Source of the DNA: Shewanella sp. MR-4
GTDB taxonomy: Bacteria; Pseudomonadota; Gammaproteobacteria; Enterobacterales; Shewanellaceae
Reading direction: 5' to 3'
NCBI RefSeq assembly: GCF_000014685.1
Contig: NC_008321.1
Location: 4,523,001-4,587,000 of the forward strand
Length of the DNA: 64,000 nucleotides
A model generated the notes under the pieces. That model was not told the origin of the DNA. It saw nothing but the letters and a program-made list of their open reading frames with translations, and made no database searches. The number at the start of each line of letters is the position of its first letter. Within the stretch, counting starts at the first letter, position 1. Position numbers and translations under genes: made by a program. Positions 53,140 through 62,732 of this stretch are shown one piece after another.

Positions 53140-53203
53140 TGCACAACGTTAAGAGCAACCTTTTTGCTCGTGAATACTGGACTCCTAGTGAGTCCATTTT
53201 TTT
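53140..53203 (+). ncRNA. Candidate small RNA or attenuated leader
   Basis: Preceded by TTGGAT (53108-53113), 15 bp, TATAGT (53129-53134). The RNA, about 64 nt, would form a 5-bp hairpin GAGCA/TGCTC (53153-53169) and end in TGGACTC-CTAGT-GAGTCCA (53178-53196) plus seven T. The family is not recognised. Alternatively it is an attenuator in the leader of the AbgT gene, whose start is 214 bp further on. Confidence 0.4.
53178..53203 (+). terminator. Orphan intrinsic terminator
   Basis: Perfect 7-bp stem with 5-nt loop and seven T residues. The gene upstream (lemA) points the other way, so nothing known needs this terminator. Confidence 0.75.
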
Positions 53204-53416
53204 ACCCCGTATTTCCCCCATAATCCGCCGCACAGCCACAGTTGCAACATTTAAGTTTCAATTAAAGCTTAACCATCATACTTTTCGGCCAATTTTTTAA
53301 CTTTCACCTTAGCGTTAATCCAACCACTTGGGCCAGACATAGCTCTGCCAAGTACGCCGCATCGATTCTGCTCCCGGGTAAAGAATGCGCTAGCAAAGGT
53401 CGACAGAGGCAAGAGA

Positions 53417-55024
53417 ATGAGCTCGAAATCCAACGATATTCCCATCAATTCACCACAGGCCGACGACATGAGTTCTAGCGGCTGGTTTGTCCGTTTTCTT
53501 AATATTGTCGAACGCTTAGGGAACCTACTCCCCCATCCTATTACCTTGTTCGCCCTGTTCTGTGTCGCCGTGATCTTAGTATCAGGCATTGCGGGCTACT
53601 TTGGATTAACGGTAACCGATCCGCGCCCCGTGGGCGCCCACGGCCGAGGCGCCGATGGACTTATCCATGTCGTCAGTCTGATGAATGCCGAAGGCTTGCG
53701 GATGATAGTGTCCAACTTAGTCACTAACTTCACTGGCTTTACGCCCTTAGGCACTGTGTTGGTCGCCCTACTGGGTGTGGGTATCGCCGAGCGTTCGGGA
53801 CTGTTATCCGCGGCGATGCGTGCACTCGTTATGGGCGCATCGAAGCGTTTGGTGACATTAACTATCGTGTTTGCCGGCATTATGTCGAACACGGCGGCAG
53901 AGCTTGGATATGTGGTATTAATTCCCATGGCGGCGATGATCTTCCACTCCTTAGGTCGCCATCCACTGGCGGGGCTTGCCGCGGCATTTGCTGGGGTATC
54001 AGGAGGATACAGCGCTAACCTATTGCTCGGGACTGTCGATCCGCTGTTATCGGGTATCACTGAGGCGGCGGCGCGGATGATCGATCCCGACTACAACGTC
54101 GGCCCCGAGGTTAACTGGTACTTTATGTTTGTCTCGACCTTTGTGATCACTTTCCTCGGGGCCTTTGTGACCGAGAAAATTGTCGAGCCGAAACTGGGCA
54201 AATATCAAGGCGATGATGCCGATGAAACCGTGCACCAATCCATGGGCAATGTCACCGAGCTGGAAAAACGCGGCCTCAAGTGGGCGGGATTATCTATGCT
54301 GGTGCTAGCGGTAATCCTTGCACTGTCAGTCGTTCCAGAGGGTGCACCACTGCGCGATCCTAAAACCGGCCTAGTCTCGGGTTCGCCATTCCTCAAAGGC
54401 ATCGTCGCCTTTATCTTTATCTGTTTTGCAATCCCGGGTTTTATCTATGGCAAGGTCGTTGGCAGCATTAAAAACGATAAAGACGTTATCAATGCCATGT
54501 CACACAGCATGAGTACTATGGGGCTGTATATCGTACTGGTGTTTTTTGCGGCGCAATTTGTGGCCTTCTTTAACTGGAGTAATCTCGGCGCCGTGTTAGC
54601 CGTGCTGGGTGCCGATGCCCTGCAATCCATTGGCTTAACTGGGCCAATCCTGTTCCTGTTTTTTATTATGATCTGTGGCTTTATCAACTTGATGCTGGGT
54701 AGCGCCTCGGCCCAGTGGGCCATTACCGCACCGATTTTCGTACCCATGCTGATGTTAGTCGGCTATGCGCCTGAAACCATTCAAGCGGCCTACCGTATTG
54801 GCGACTCAGTGACTAACTTAGTCACGCCTATGATGAGTTATTTCGGGCTGATTTTGGCCGTGGCTTGCCGTTACCAGAAAAACCTTGGTATAGGCACACT
54901 CATCGCCACTATGCTGCCGTACACCTTAGTATTTTTCGTTGGCTGGACGGCGTTCTTCTTCCTGTGGGTGTTTGGCTTTGGTCTGCCTGTGGGGCCAGGC
55001 GCAGCTACTTACTACACACCTTAA
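53417..55024 (+). CDS. AbgT family transporter (p-aminobenzoyl-glutamate type)
   Basis: 535 aa with about 12 membrane helices. GWFVRFLNIVERLGNLLPHPIT, PLGTVLVALLGVGIAERSGL and the C-terminal YRIGDSVTNLVTPMMSYFGLI are AbgT signatures. Family members import p-aminobenzoyl-glutamate or export sulfonamides. AGGCAAGAG precedes the ATG. No abgA or abgB hydrolase genes are nearby, so the substrate stays open. Confidence 0.88.
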   Translation: MSSKSNDIPINSPQADDMSSSGWFVRFLNIVERLGNLLPHPITLFALFCVAVILVSGIAGYFGLTVTDPRPVGAHGRGADGLIHVVSLMNAEGLRMIVSNLVTNFTGFTPLGTVLVALLGVGIAERSGLLSAAMRALVMGASKRLVTLTIVFAGIMSNTAAELGYVVLIPMAAMIFHSLGRHPLAGLAAAFAGVSGGYSANLLLGTVDPLLSGITEAAARMIDPDYNVGPEVNWYFMFVSTFVITFLGAFVTEKIVEPKLGKYQGDDADETVHQSMGNVTELEKRGLKWAGLSMLVLAVILALSVVPEGAPLRDPKTGLVSGSPFLKGIVAFIFICFAIPGFIYGKVVGSIKNDKDVINAMSHSMSTMGLYIVLVFFAAQFVAFFNWSNLGAVLAVLGADALQSIGLTGPILFLFFIMICGFINLMLGSASAQWAITAPIFVPMLMLVGYAPETIQAAYRIGDSVTNLVTPMMSYFGLILAVACRYQKNLGIGTLIATMLPYTLVFFVGWTAFFFLWVFGFGLPVGPGAATYYTP

Positions 55025-55050
55025 GCCGAGGTTTGCCTCCATCCCTTACC

Positions 55051-55086
55051 AAAAGGGCGTCGAAGCTAAGCTCGACGCCCTTTTTG
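55051..55086 (+). terminator. Terminator of the AbgT gene
   Basis: AAAGGGCGTCGA ... TCGACGCCCTTT, 12-bp stem, then TT. Confidence 0.9.
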
Positions 55087-55116
55087 ATGTCCTAATTCTG
55101 GTGTTAATTAACGACT

Positions 55117-55416
55117 TCAGTCGTACAACCATTCCATTAAAAAACTACAGATCAGCAAGAAAACCCCCAGATTAAACACCACAGTCTGTAACTTTGCCTT
55201 AGGCGATTTATCCTCGGCCTGACTCATCACTTGGTTGAGGGGAGTAAAAAACATATTAGGGTCGAGCCCCATGCCAATAAAAAATACTGCGACGGCAAAG
55301 AGGCGAGTCAGCTCAGGAACGGCAAGTTGCTCAAGATAAAACTCATAGGCGCCATAGGCGACCATGCCCAGCGCGATACAATGGCAAACGACTGCCATGA
55401 TAAGCTGCTTAGTCAT
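55117..55416 (-). CDS. Small membrane protein, unknown
   Basis: 99 aa from ATG 55416 (GAGAGGG upstream). Three hydrophobic segments (about 5-27, 38-58, 77-95) with a polar loop SQAEDKSPKAKLQ. Family not recognised. It follows another small membrane protein gene on the same strand after 48 bp, so they may form a pair. Confidence 0.7.
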   Translation of the reverse strand: MTKQLIMAVVCHCIALGMVAYGAYEFYLEQLAVPELTRLFAVAVFFIGMGLDPNMFFTPLNQVMSQAEDKSPKAKLQTVVFNLGVFLLICSFLMEWLYD

Positions 55417-55464
55417 AAACCCTCTCACCGATGACACCACTTTGCTCCTCAAGCCAACGCACTG

Positions 55465-55761
55465 TTACTCATTATGCGGCTGATAATATTCGGCGCGCAG
55501 TCTATCTCTTTTACGTTGTAGCCGCACCCAGTCAAACCAACCAAATAAAATACCTGCCGCAGGATAAATACAGAGTGCCCGAGCTAACTCGCCCCAAAAG
55601 GATGTATCTGAGGTGAAATAATGGATAGTGGCGACCACGAGGGAAGTCACCCCACCCCAAAACAACACGCCAACCACTAGGATAAAAAACCACTTTCCCT
55701 TGGCTATGGCTTTATCAAGTGCTGCAAGTTCCTGTGACGACATACCAAGTTCCTCATCCAT
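55465..55761 (-). CDS. Small membrane protein, unknown
   Basis: 98 aa. An acidic N-terminal helix (MSSQELAALDKAIAKGK) and two hydrophobic segments (about 24-46 and 61-77), then a basic coil (RLQRKRDRLRAEYYQ). Start could also be Met7. Family not recognised. It lies downstream of the RND pump operon but after that operon's terminator. Confidence 0.7.
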   Translation of the reverse strand: MDEELGMSSQELAALDKAIAKGKWFFILVVGVLFWGGVTSLVVATIHYFTSDTSFWGELARALCIYPAAGILFGWFDWVRLQRKRDRLRAEYYQPHNE

Positions 55762-55825
55762 TATGATTCCACCAATATGCCCGAATTGGCTAATGCTGGC
55801 TATCCATCGTAGTAACGATACGCTA

Positions 55826-55853
55826 ACAAAAAGCCCTGCAGGTGCAGGGCTTT
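55826..55853 (-). terminator. Terminator of the RND efflux operon
   Basis: AAAGCCCTGCA-CC-TGCAGGGCTTT on the minus strand followed by TTGTTAGC. Confidence 0.85.
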
Positions 55854-55872
55854 AATAGTGTTAGGCTGTAGA

Positions 55873-58800
55873 TTACTCTGCCGAGGTCGGCTTTTCTTCT
55901 TTACCTTTCTTCTCGCGCTTACTGAAGATACGTTCCACAATCACGAAGAACAACGGCACGAAGAAGATACCTAAGAAGGTCGAACTCATCATACCGCCGA
56001 GTACACCAGTACCGATGGCGTTCTGGCTACCAGAACCTACACCCGTACTAATCGCTAACGGTACCACACCCAGACCGAAGGCGAGTGACGTCATCAGAAT
56101 TGGACGCAAACGCACACGTACCGCATGTAAGGTCGCCTCGATAAGACCCGAACCTTTCTCATAGAATTCTTTGGCGAATTCCACAATCAAGATGGCGTTC
56201 TTCGTCGCCAAACCGACCGTCGTCAACAGACCTACCTGGAAGAACACGTCATTTGGCAAGCCACGACCATTCATCGCCAGCAAGGCACCGATAATACCGA
56301 GCGGAACCACTAGGATTACTGCGAACGGTACGGACCAGCTTTCATACAGTGCAGCCAATACTAGGAACACTACTAGAATCGACAGGGCATACAGCGCTGG
56401 CGCTTGGTTACCCGATAAACGTTCCTCATAGGATAGGCCGTTCCACTCGATACCAAAGCCAGGTGGTAACTGTTTCACCATATCTTCCATGATATTCATC
56501 GCCGCACCGGTACTGAAACCAGGAGCCGTTGCGCCTTGAATGTTCATGGCAGGTAAACCGTTGAAACGTTCTAGACGAGGTGAACCATATTCCCATGCGC
56601 CAGTCGCGAAGGCCGAGAATGGCACCATGTCGCCCTTGTTGTTACGCACGTACCAAGTGTCTAAGTCTTCAGGTTGCATACGGTATTGAGCATCGCCCTG
56701 TACGTAAACTTTCTTCACACGACCGCGGTCGATAAAGTCGTTTACATAAGAACCACCCCATGCGGTTGCGAGTACGCTGTTAACGTTCGCAATCTCAATG
56801 CCTAAGGCACTCAGTTTGGCATGGTCGATATGCAACTGATAGATTGGCGCATCTTCCTGACCGTTTGGACGAACGCCTACTAGGTTTGGATTCTGTGCTG
56901 CCATACCCAGCAATTGGTTACGCGCCTCGAGTAACTTAGCGTGTCCTTGGCCACTCTTATCTTGCAGGTACATATCGAAACCGTTTGCCGTACCCAACTC
57001 GATTACCGCTGGCGGTACGAAGGCGAATACGAAGGCTTCTTTCATTTGGCTGAATACGCCCATAGCACGGCCAGCAATGGACTGTACATCCATACCCGGC
57101 GCTTCACGCTCTGACCAATCCTTCAAGCCAACGAAGGCAATACCCATGTTTTGGCCTTGACCCGCGAAACTGAAGCCCGCCACGCTGAATACCGATTTAA
57201 CGGCATCTTCTGCCATGTAGTGATCAGAGACTTTCTCTAACACTTTCATGGTGCTTTCTTGGGTAGAGTTGGTTGGCAAAATCGCCTGCGTAAACAAGAT
57301 ACCTTGGTCTTCGTCAGGTAAGAATGCCGTTGGCATGCGCATGAAAATCCAGCCCACAGCCACGACTAAGGCTGCATAGATCATCATGACTCTGAAGCTA
57401 CGCTTCACAATACCCGCAACGCTCGATTCGTAACGGTTAGTTAAGCGATCGAAGCCACGGTTAAACCAGCCAAAGAAGCCCGTTTCGATATGACCGTGGC
57501 CCTTCTTCAACGGTTTCAACATGGTCGCACAGAGTGCAGGCGTTAAGATCAAGGCCACCAGTACAGACAGCGCCATCGCAGAGACGATAGTGATCGAGAA
57601 CTGACGATAAATAACCCCGGTAGAACCCGACATAAACGCCATAGGTACGAATACCGCTGACAGTGTCAGACCGATACCGACTAACGCGCCAGTGATCTGA
57701 TCCATCGACTTACGGGTCGCCTCGAGTGGACTTAGGCCCTCTTCGGCCATAACCCGCTCAACGTTTTCCACCACCACAATCGCGTCGTCCACGAGGAGAC
57801 CAATCGCCAGCACCATAGCAAACATGGTGAGGGTGTTGATGGAGAAGCCCGTTGCCGACAGAATCGCAAAGGTACCCAGCAATACCACAGGCACAGCAAT
57901 CGTTGGAATTAAGGTCGCACGGAAGTTTTGCAGGAAGAGGTACATGATGACGAACACCAGTACGATCGCTTCCAGCAGAGTGTGTACTACGCCTTCAATC
58001 GATTTCTCAACGAATGGCGTTGTATCGTAGGGGTAAACCACATCTAACCCAGCAGGGAAGAAGGGACGTAACTCTTCAACTTTAGCGCGAACCGCTTCCG
58101 CGGTATCCAGAGCGTTAGCACCGGTAGCCAGTTTAATCGCAATACCAGAAGCGGGTTTACCGTTGTAGAGAGACTCTACTGCATAGCTTTCTGAGCCCAG
58201 TTCGACACGCGCCACATCAGCCAAGAACACGTTCGCACCCGAAGTATCGGATTTGATGATGATCTTGCGGAACTGTTCAGGCGTTTGCAGGCGGCTCTGC
58301 GCCGATACTGTCGCGTTTAGCTCTTGTCCCGGCAGCGATGGCGTGCCACCGAGTTGACCCGCAGAAACCTGCGCGTTTTGCGCACGAATGGCGCTCACCA
58401 CATCTAAACTGGTGAGGTTGTATTGGGTCAGTTTCAGTGGATCTAACCATATACGCATCGCGTATTGGGCGCCGAATAACTGAATTTCGCCCACGCCCGG
58501 TACACGGCTCATAGGATCTTGGATGTTAGCGCCCACATAGTCGGCGATATCACCCTTGTCCAAAGAACCGTCGGTCGAGACGAAGCCCAGTACCATCAAG
58601 AAGCCAGAACTTGACTTGTTAACGTTAACCCCTTGCGATTGCACCTCTTGAGGTAACAAGGTCATCGCGCCCTGTAACTTGTTCTGTACTTGAACCTGAG
58701 CGATATCGGGATCGGCCTCAGCGTTAAAGGTTAAGGTAATAGACGCGTTACCGAAGCTATCACTGGTCGATGCGATATAACGTAGGTGGTCGATACCTTT

Positions 58801-59007
58801 CATACGTTGCTCAATCACCTGAGTCACTGAGTCTTCAACGATTTTGGCCGATGCACCTGGGTAGTTCGCACTGATCACCACTGTCGGTGGCGCAATACTG
58901 GGGTACTGCGAGACTGGCAGGGATCGAATAGACAATACCCCCGCCAACATAATGATTAACGCGATCACCCACGCAAAGATGGGGCGATCAATAAAAAAAC
59001 GTGCCAT
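55873..59007 (-). CDS. RND efflux permease, HAE1 family (AcrB/MexB-like)
   Basis: 1044 aa with 12 membrane helices and two large periplasmic loops. The start MARFFIDRPIFAWVIALII, the proton-relay pair in LVDDAIVVVENVERV (helix 4), and the C-terminal GLATKNAILIVEFAKE are classic. The length equals AcrB. It exports hydrophobic and amphiphilic compounds with a periplasmic adaptor and an outer-membrane channel. No channel gene is here, so a TolC-like protein from elsewhere is needed. It follows the adaptor gene by 9 bp. Confidence 0.95.
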   Translation of the reverse strand: MARFFIDRPIFAWVIALIIMLAGVLSIRSLPVSQYPSIAPPTVVISANYPGASAKIVEDSVTQVIEQRMKGIDHLRYIASTSDSFGNASITLTFNAEADPDIAQVQVQNKLQGAMTLLPQEVQSQGVNVNKSSSGFLMVLGFVSTDGSLDKGDIADYVGANIQDPMSRVPGVGEIQLFGAQYAMRIWLDPLKLTQYNLTSLDVVSAIRAQNAQVSAGQLGGTPSLPGQELNATVSAQSRLQTPEQFRKIIIKSDTSGANVFLADVARVELGSESYAVESLYNGKPASGIAIKLATGANALDTAEAVRAKVEELRPFFPAGLDVVYPYDTTPFVEKSIEGVVHTLLEAIVLVFVIMYLFLQNFRATLIPTIAVPVVLLGTFAILSATGFSINTLTMFAMVLAIGLLVDDAIVVVENVERVMAEEGLSPLEATRKSMDQITGALVGIGLTLSAVFVPMAFMSGSTGVIYRQFSITIVSAMALSVLVALILTPALCATMLKPLKKGHGHIETGFFGWFNRGFDRLTNRYESSVAGIVKRSFRVMMIYAALVVAVGWIFMRMPTAFLPDEDQGILFTQAILPTNSTQESTMKVLEKVSDHYMAEDAVKSVFSVAGFSFAGQGQNMGIAFVGLKDWSEREAPGMDVQSIAGRAMGVFSQMKEAFVFAFVPPAVIELGTANGFDMYLQDKSGQGHAKLLEARNQLLGMAAQNPNLVGVRPNGQEDAPIYQLHIDHAKLSALGIEIANVNSVLATAWGGSYVNDFIDRGRVKKVYVQGDAQYRMQPEDLDTWYVRNNKGDMVPFSAFATGAWEYGSPRLERFNGLPAMNIQGATAPGFSTGAAMNIMEDMVKQLPPGFGIEWNGLSYEERLSGNQAPALYALSILVVFLVLAALYESWSVPFAVILVVPLGIIGALLAMNGRGLPNDVFFQVGLLTTVGLATKNAILIVEFAKEFYEKGSGLIEATLHAVRVRLRPILMTSLAFGLGVVPLAISTGVGSGSQNAIGTGVLGGMMSSTFLGIFFVPLFFVIVERIFSKREKKGKEEKPTSAE

Positions 59008-59016
59008 AGCTATGCC

Positions 59017-60165
59017 CTATTGTGCTTGGGTTTCAGAAATAACTTTGGGAGTGACTGGTGCACCTGGACGGATCTTTTGTAATCCTTCCACAATCAACTT
59101 ATCGCCCGCTTCCAAACCTGCAGTAATACGCCATTGATTGTCGATAACTTCAGCTGTGGTAACAATTTTTGCTTCAACTACGCCTTGATCGTTCACCACC
59201 ATAGCCACAGCTTGTCCCTTCGCATTTCGGCTAATGGCCTTTTGCGGCACCAAAATGGCTTGAGGATCGGTACCGGTATTCAATACGGCGCGAACATACA
59301 TGCCAGGCAATAAGATGCCATCGGGGTTCGGAAACTCTGCACGCAGGATCACTGAGCCAGTGTTCTCATCCACGCTCACTTCGGCAAATTGCAACTTACC
59401 GTTGTGACCATAAACAGTGCCGTCTTCTAAGACTAACTGCACGTCAGCATTATCGGCCGCCTGCAGTTTACCTTGCTTCAACTTGGCTTTTAGGCGTAAC
59501 AGTTGAGCACTTGACTGGGCGATATCCACATTGATTGGATCGAGCTGTTGAATGGTCGCCAATGTTTGGCTTTGGTTAGCCGTTACTAGCGCACCCGCTG
59601 TCACACTCGATTTACCGATACGGCCGGAAATAGGCGCTAACACTTCGGTGTATTCGAGGTTGATTTTCGCGGTGTTGATGGCAGCTTCAGCGACAGTGAC
59701 ACTCGCCAGCGCTTCTTTGTAAGCCGCTTCAGCTTCGTCGAAATCCTGTTTACTGATAGCGTTAGTCTTCACTAACTGCTGATAACGAGCGGCTTTTGCT
59801 TTGGCAGAAGCAAGACTTGCATTCGCTCTGGCTAAATCGGCATTCGCGCTCACGAGTGCAGCTTTGTAAGGCGCTGAATCAATTTGATAGAGGGACTCGC
59901 CCTGCTTAACATTGCCGCCTTCAACAAAACTACGTTTGGTAATGATGCCATTCACTTGAGGACGCACTTCGGCTTCGAGGAACGCCTTGCTACGGCCTGG
60001 TAATTCGACTTGGATAACCTGAGGCTTAGCCGCCACATTGATTACCCCAACTTCTATGCTCTGCGGCCCTGCGCCGCCATGAGCGGCTTTATCCTCTTGA
60101 GGGCTACAAGCTGCCATCCACAACGCCACGCTGATTACTGAGGCAAGTTTAATTGTCTGCCGCAT
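59017..60165 (-). CDS. RND efflux periplasmic adaptor (AcrA/MexA-like lipoprotein)
   Basis: 382 aa from ATG 60165, which has a perfect AGGAG; an upstream frame start is not needed. Lipobox WMAAC (Cys20). Order: beta-barrel and lipoyl halves (GRSKAFLEAEVRPQVNGII ... EYTEVLAPISGRIGKS) around a helical hairpin (about 95-160) rich in Ala, Lys and Glu. It links the permease to an outer-membrane channel. First gene of the efflux operon; no regulator gene is adjacent. Confidence 0.94.
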   Translation of the reverse strand: MRQTIKLASVISVALWMAACSPQEDKAAHGGAGPQSIEVGVINVAAKPQVIQVELPGRSKAFLEAEVRPQVNGIITKRSFVEGGNVKQGESLYQIDSAPYKAALVSANADLARANASLASAKAKAARYQQLVKTNAISKQDFDEAEAAYKEALASVTVAEAAINTAKINLEYTEVLAPISGRIGKSSVTAGALVTANQSQTLATIQQLDPINVDIAQSSAQLLRLKAKLKQGKLQAADNADVQLVLEDGTVYGHNGKLQFAEVSVDENTGSVILRAEFPNPDGILLPGMYVRAVLNTGTDPQAILVPQKAISRNAKGQAVAMVVNDQGVVEAKIVTTAEVIDNQWRITAGLEAGDKLIVEGLQKIRPGAPVTPKVISETQAQ

Positions 60166-60995
60166 GAGAACTCCTTTAAATATTAACGCTACCGTTTGCA
60201 CGCTATAAGGGCGAACTGACGGTCGTAATTATAACTAATAATCAAATCTGCTACTTATCGCATACCCTATAAGGATGAACAAGAAAGATAAACCAACTAA
60301 AATGTAAACTAATGAAAATATTCACACCCTGTCGCATACCTTTTTCATTGAATTGTTACCTTAATGAAGCAATATGCTAATAGTGGATAAGGTTGTTAGC
60401 GTTATACGATACAAAGCACTTATCCAGCCTACTCTATATCAAAAATGTTGCAAACATGTTTGGCAACACAGGTTTCGTCACTATTAATGCTGAATGAGCA
60501 TTTAATTGATAACGATGCTATATATTCGCTTACGCCTCTCATAAATAAGACTTTACGCATATATCATCAGCCCTTTCACGACAGATGTTTGATAAACAAC
60601 AATGAGTCATATCGCCTTGTTATCCAACTAGATAGTCAAAAACGTAGGCGAAAATTACTCTTGGTACCGTGAAATAATATATGACTTATGTAAATTCGTT
60701 TTAAATCTACATCTTGGAAATGAGAGACGCCCAAAACCTTGGACGCGACATTTTATGACCAAGTGTAATTTAGGGCAAACCCGAAATGGCTTTTTACACC
60801 CCATTAAATGAAACTCTGCTTCCCAAAAAACGCATTTTAAAAAACTAACACTTTCAGCAACCACGTTATTTCGCTGCTTGTTCACATTCATTCACATCTT
60901 TTCGTCATTGGTTCATCCCACGCTGCATGGCTATTCACAACTTATTTTTACGATAAAGGTGCGCTAACAATTACCAATACTTTGAGATGATGATT
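60166..60995. other. 830-bp intergenic region
   Basis: A+T rich, between the divergent efflux operon and the TorF-type gene. Contains a near-tandem TTCACATTCA/TTCACATCTT repeat at 60881-60900 about 100 bp before the TorF-type start. Two reading frames of 75-78 codons (60445-60672 +, 60655-60891 -) lack ribosome-binding sites and protein-like composition. No regulator gene is seen. Confidence 0.5.
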
Positions 60996-61733
60996 ATGAA
61001 GACTCGTACTAAATTTCTGCTGACAGGAGCATTGCTTTCTTTGGCGGCAAGCTCTCACGGCGCCGAAGATAATCAACTCTTTGGTGGCACTATTAATGGC
61101 AATGTTAACTTTGCTTCAGATTATGTTTTTCGCGGTGAATCTGAAACTTTAGACGGTGATATTCCCGTCGTACAAGGCACACTAAGCTGGAACCACAACC
61201 AAGGCTGGTATGCGGGCGTATTCAGCTCCAACATCAAATTTGCCGACCCTAACCTAGAGATAGTCACCGCGCCATTTATTGGTAAAGCGGGTGAATTTGG
61301 CGACTCGGGTTTTACCTATGATGTGATGCTGTTTTCATACCTTTATCCCGGTGCGTCCTACTCCAACTATACCGAGTTATGGTTAAAAGTGGGCAAACAA
61401 TTTGGCCGCGCAAATCTGCAACTCGAAGTCACCCCAACGGTGGATGATTGGTTTGGTGTCGATGGCTGGCACGGCGTTAACTATGCCTTGCACCCAAGCT
61501 ATAGCTTTGATAATGGTGTAAAAATCTCAGCTTCCGTTGGTTATCAAGACTTAAGTGGTAATGGCGCCGAAGGTTGGGGTCACTGGAACATTGGCCTAAG
61601 CAAGGCTTATTACGGCCTTAACTTCGACCTACGTTACCACGGCAGCACTGTGGAAAGTGACCATAAAGTCTATGGCACACAAACTGAAATCTTCGATGAC
61701 AGAGTCGTCATTGGGATCAGTAAAAGTTTCTAA
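60996..61733 (+). CDS. TorF family putative outer-membrane protein
   Basis: 245 aa from the third of three close ATGs (60987, 60990, 60996); MKTRTKFLLTGALL gives the cleanest signal peptide, cleaved near SSHGAED. The mature part is made of amphipathic strands (INGNVNFASDYVFRGESETL ... RVVIGISKSF) ending in Phe, as for beta-barrels. The N-terminal 'GNVNFASDYVFRG' is the TorF/gcw_chp family mark. It may be a porin; the substrate is unknown. A terminator follows. Confidence 0.85.
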   Translation: MKTRTKFLLTGALLSLAASSHGAEDNQLFGGTINGNVNFASDYVFRGESETLDGDIPVVQGTLSWNHNQGWYAGVFSSNIKFADPNLEIVTAPFIGKAGEFGDSGFTYDVMLFSYLYPGASYSNYTELWLKVGKQFGRANLQLEVTPTVDDWFGVDGWHGVNYALHPSYSFDNGVKISASVGYQDLSGNGAEGWGHWNIGLSKAYYGLNFDLRYHGSTVESDHKVYGTQTEIFDDRVVIGISKSF

Positions 61734-61804
61734 TCCTCTATTTGCTTATACGTTCATCCCGCTGCTTCCCTGCAGCACTCCAATTGCTTGAGATATCGAG
61801 CCTT

Positions 61805-61833
61805 GACCAGCCAAATTTGGCTGGTCCTTTTTT
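61805..61833. terminator. Terminator between the TorF-type gene and the glycosylase gene
   Basis: GACCAGCCAAA-TTTGGCTGGTC then CTTTTTT. Confidence 0.88.
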
Positions 61834-61835
61834 AT

Positions 61836-62525
61836 CTAAATACGGTTATCCCCAACGCTGCAGGCTAAGACGCGACTGATATCCGCAAGACACCGACCCG
61901 ATTCTTGCTGCCATTGGTTGAATACCGCTTGCACCTGCTTTAGCGCCGTTTGCGAGCTAAAGCCCGCATCCACCAACTTGTGGGCTTTAAAGTAGCCCTG
62001 CACATCATCGGTTAACAAAAAGGTGTCCTTACCAATACCGCGCAGGAAATACGGCCCCGTATTGCCACCGAGGCGAGCGCCTCGTTTCTTTAAGAGTGCC
62101 CAAAGCCCGACTATATCCTCGGTCGGCCAGTCGGCAATCAGCTTTGCCAAGCTGCCATGCTCGCGGGTAATATCGTGGATCATCAAGGCATTATCATAAA
62201 CCGCTTGGGTTTTCTTAAGGTGACGGATCAGAGTCGCATCCGCGGCGCGAGCTTGGATCTGCTCTGGCGATAACATCAATACTTTTTCGGGTGCAAAATG
62301 AAAGAAGGACTGCTCATAGGCAGGCCATTTGTTATCGACCACGCGCCAGACAAAACCACTCTGAAACACCTGGCGGCTCATGGCTGAGAGCAGCCTTGCA
62401 TCATCATACTGACGAAGCTCGGCACTGCTAAGGCAGCCGGGTAATAATGCTTCGAGTCCCGCTTTACCGCCCTTACGTTCACTCGCTCTGGCATAGATGG
62501 ATGAGAAACTTTCTAACTGGCTCAT
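61836..62525 (-). CDS. DNA-3-methyladenine glycosylase I-like protein (Tag superfamily)
   Basis: 229 aa. Helical protein of the Tag fold: SRQVFQSGFVWRVVDNKWPAYEQSF, followed by the helix-hairpin-helix-like region near GIGKDTFLLTDDVQGYF. E. coli Tag removes 3-methyladenine from alkylated DNA. The zinc snap of E. coli Tag (Cys4, His17, His175, Cys179) is not visible: the N-terminus has no Cys. It is therefore a divergent branch, and activity on 3-methyladenine is not assured. A single-gene unit. Confidence 0.8.
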   Translation of the reverse strand: MSQLESFSSIYARASERKGGKAGLEALLPGCLSSAELRQYDDARLLSAMSRQVFQSGFVWRVVDNKWPAYEQSFFHFAPEKVLMLSPEQIQARAADATLIRHLKKTQAVYDNALMIHDITREHGSLAKLIADWPTEDIVGLWALLKKRGARLGGNTGPYFLRGIGKDTFLLTDDVQGYFKAHKLVDAGFSSQTALKQVQAVFNQWQQESGRCLADISRVLACSVGDNRI

Positions 62526-62732
62526 ACAGCTCCCTTGATTTGTCCGTATTGCGTTGCTTTTATCTGAGCGGTAATAGTACCGAATTTTAGCTTGGGTGGA
62601 TCATTCCGTATGGCAAACCACTTTTACGCCAATTCCACTGCTTTTAAGGAAAAATCCCACAGCAAGCGCCTTGATACCGACTAAAGTTAAGACGTAAAGT
62701 CAGAAAATGCAGGGGTTGTGAGGTCGACACCT

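Larger units (their letters stand above)
52951..53416. other. 466-bp intergenic region between lemA and the AbgT gene
   Basis: Divergent region. Holds a promoter-like pair and a T-tailed hairpin on the plus strand (53108-53203) with no gene between them; no convincing reading frame. Confidence 0.6.

Noticed and set aside
60445..60891. Two small frames in the 830-bp gap before the TorF-type gene
   Set aside because: No ribosome-binding sites, unusual composition, and no recognisable motif; I expected a TetR-type regulator of the efflux pump here but none is encoded.
60881..60900. TTCACAT repeats as another PhoP-like box
   Set aside because: The period is 10 rather than 11 bp and no -10 hexamer lies 12 bp downstream.
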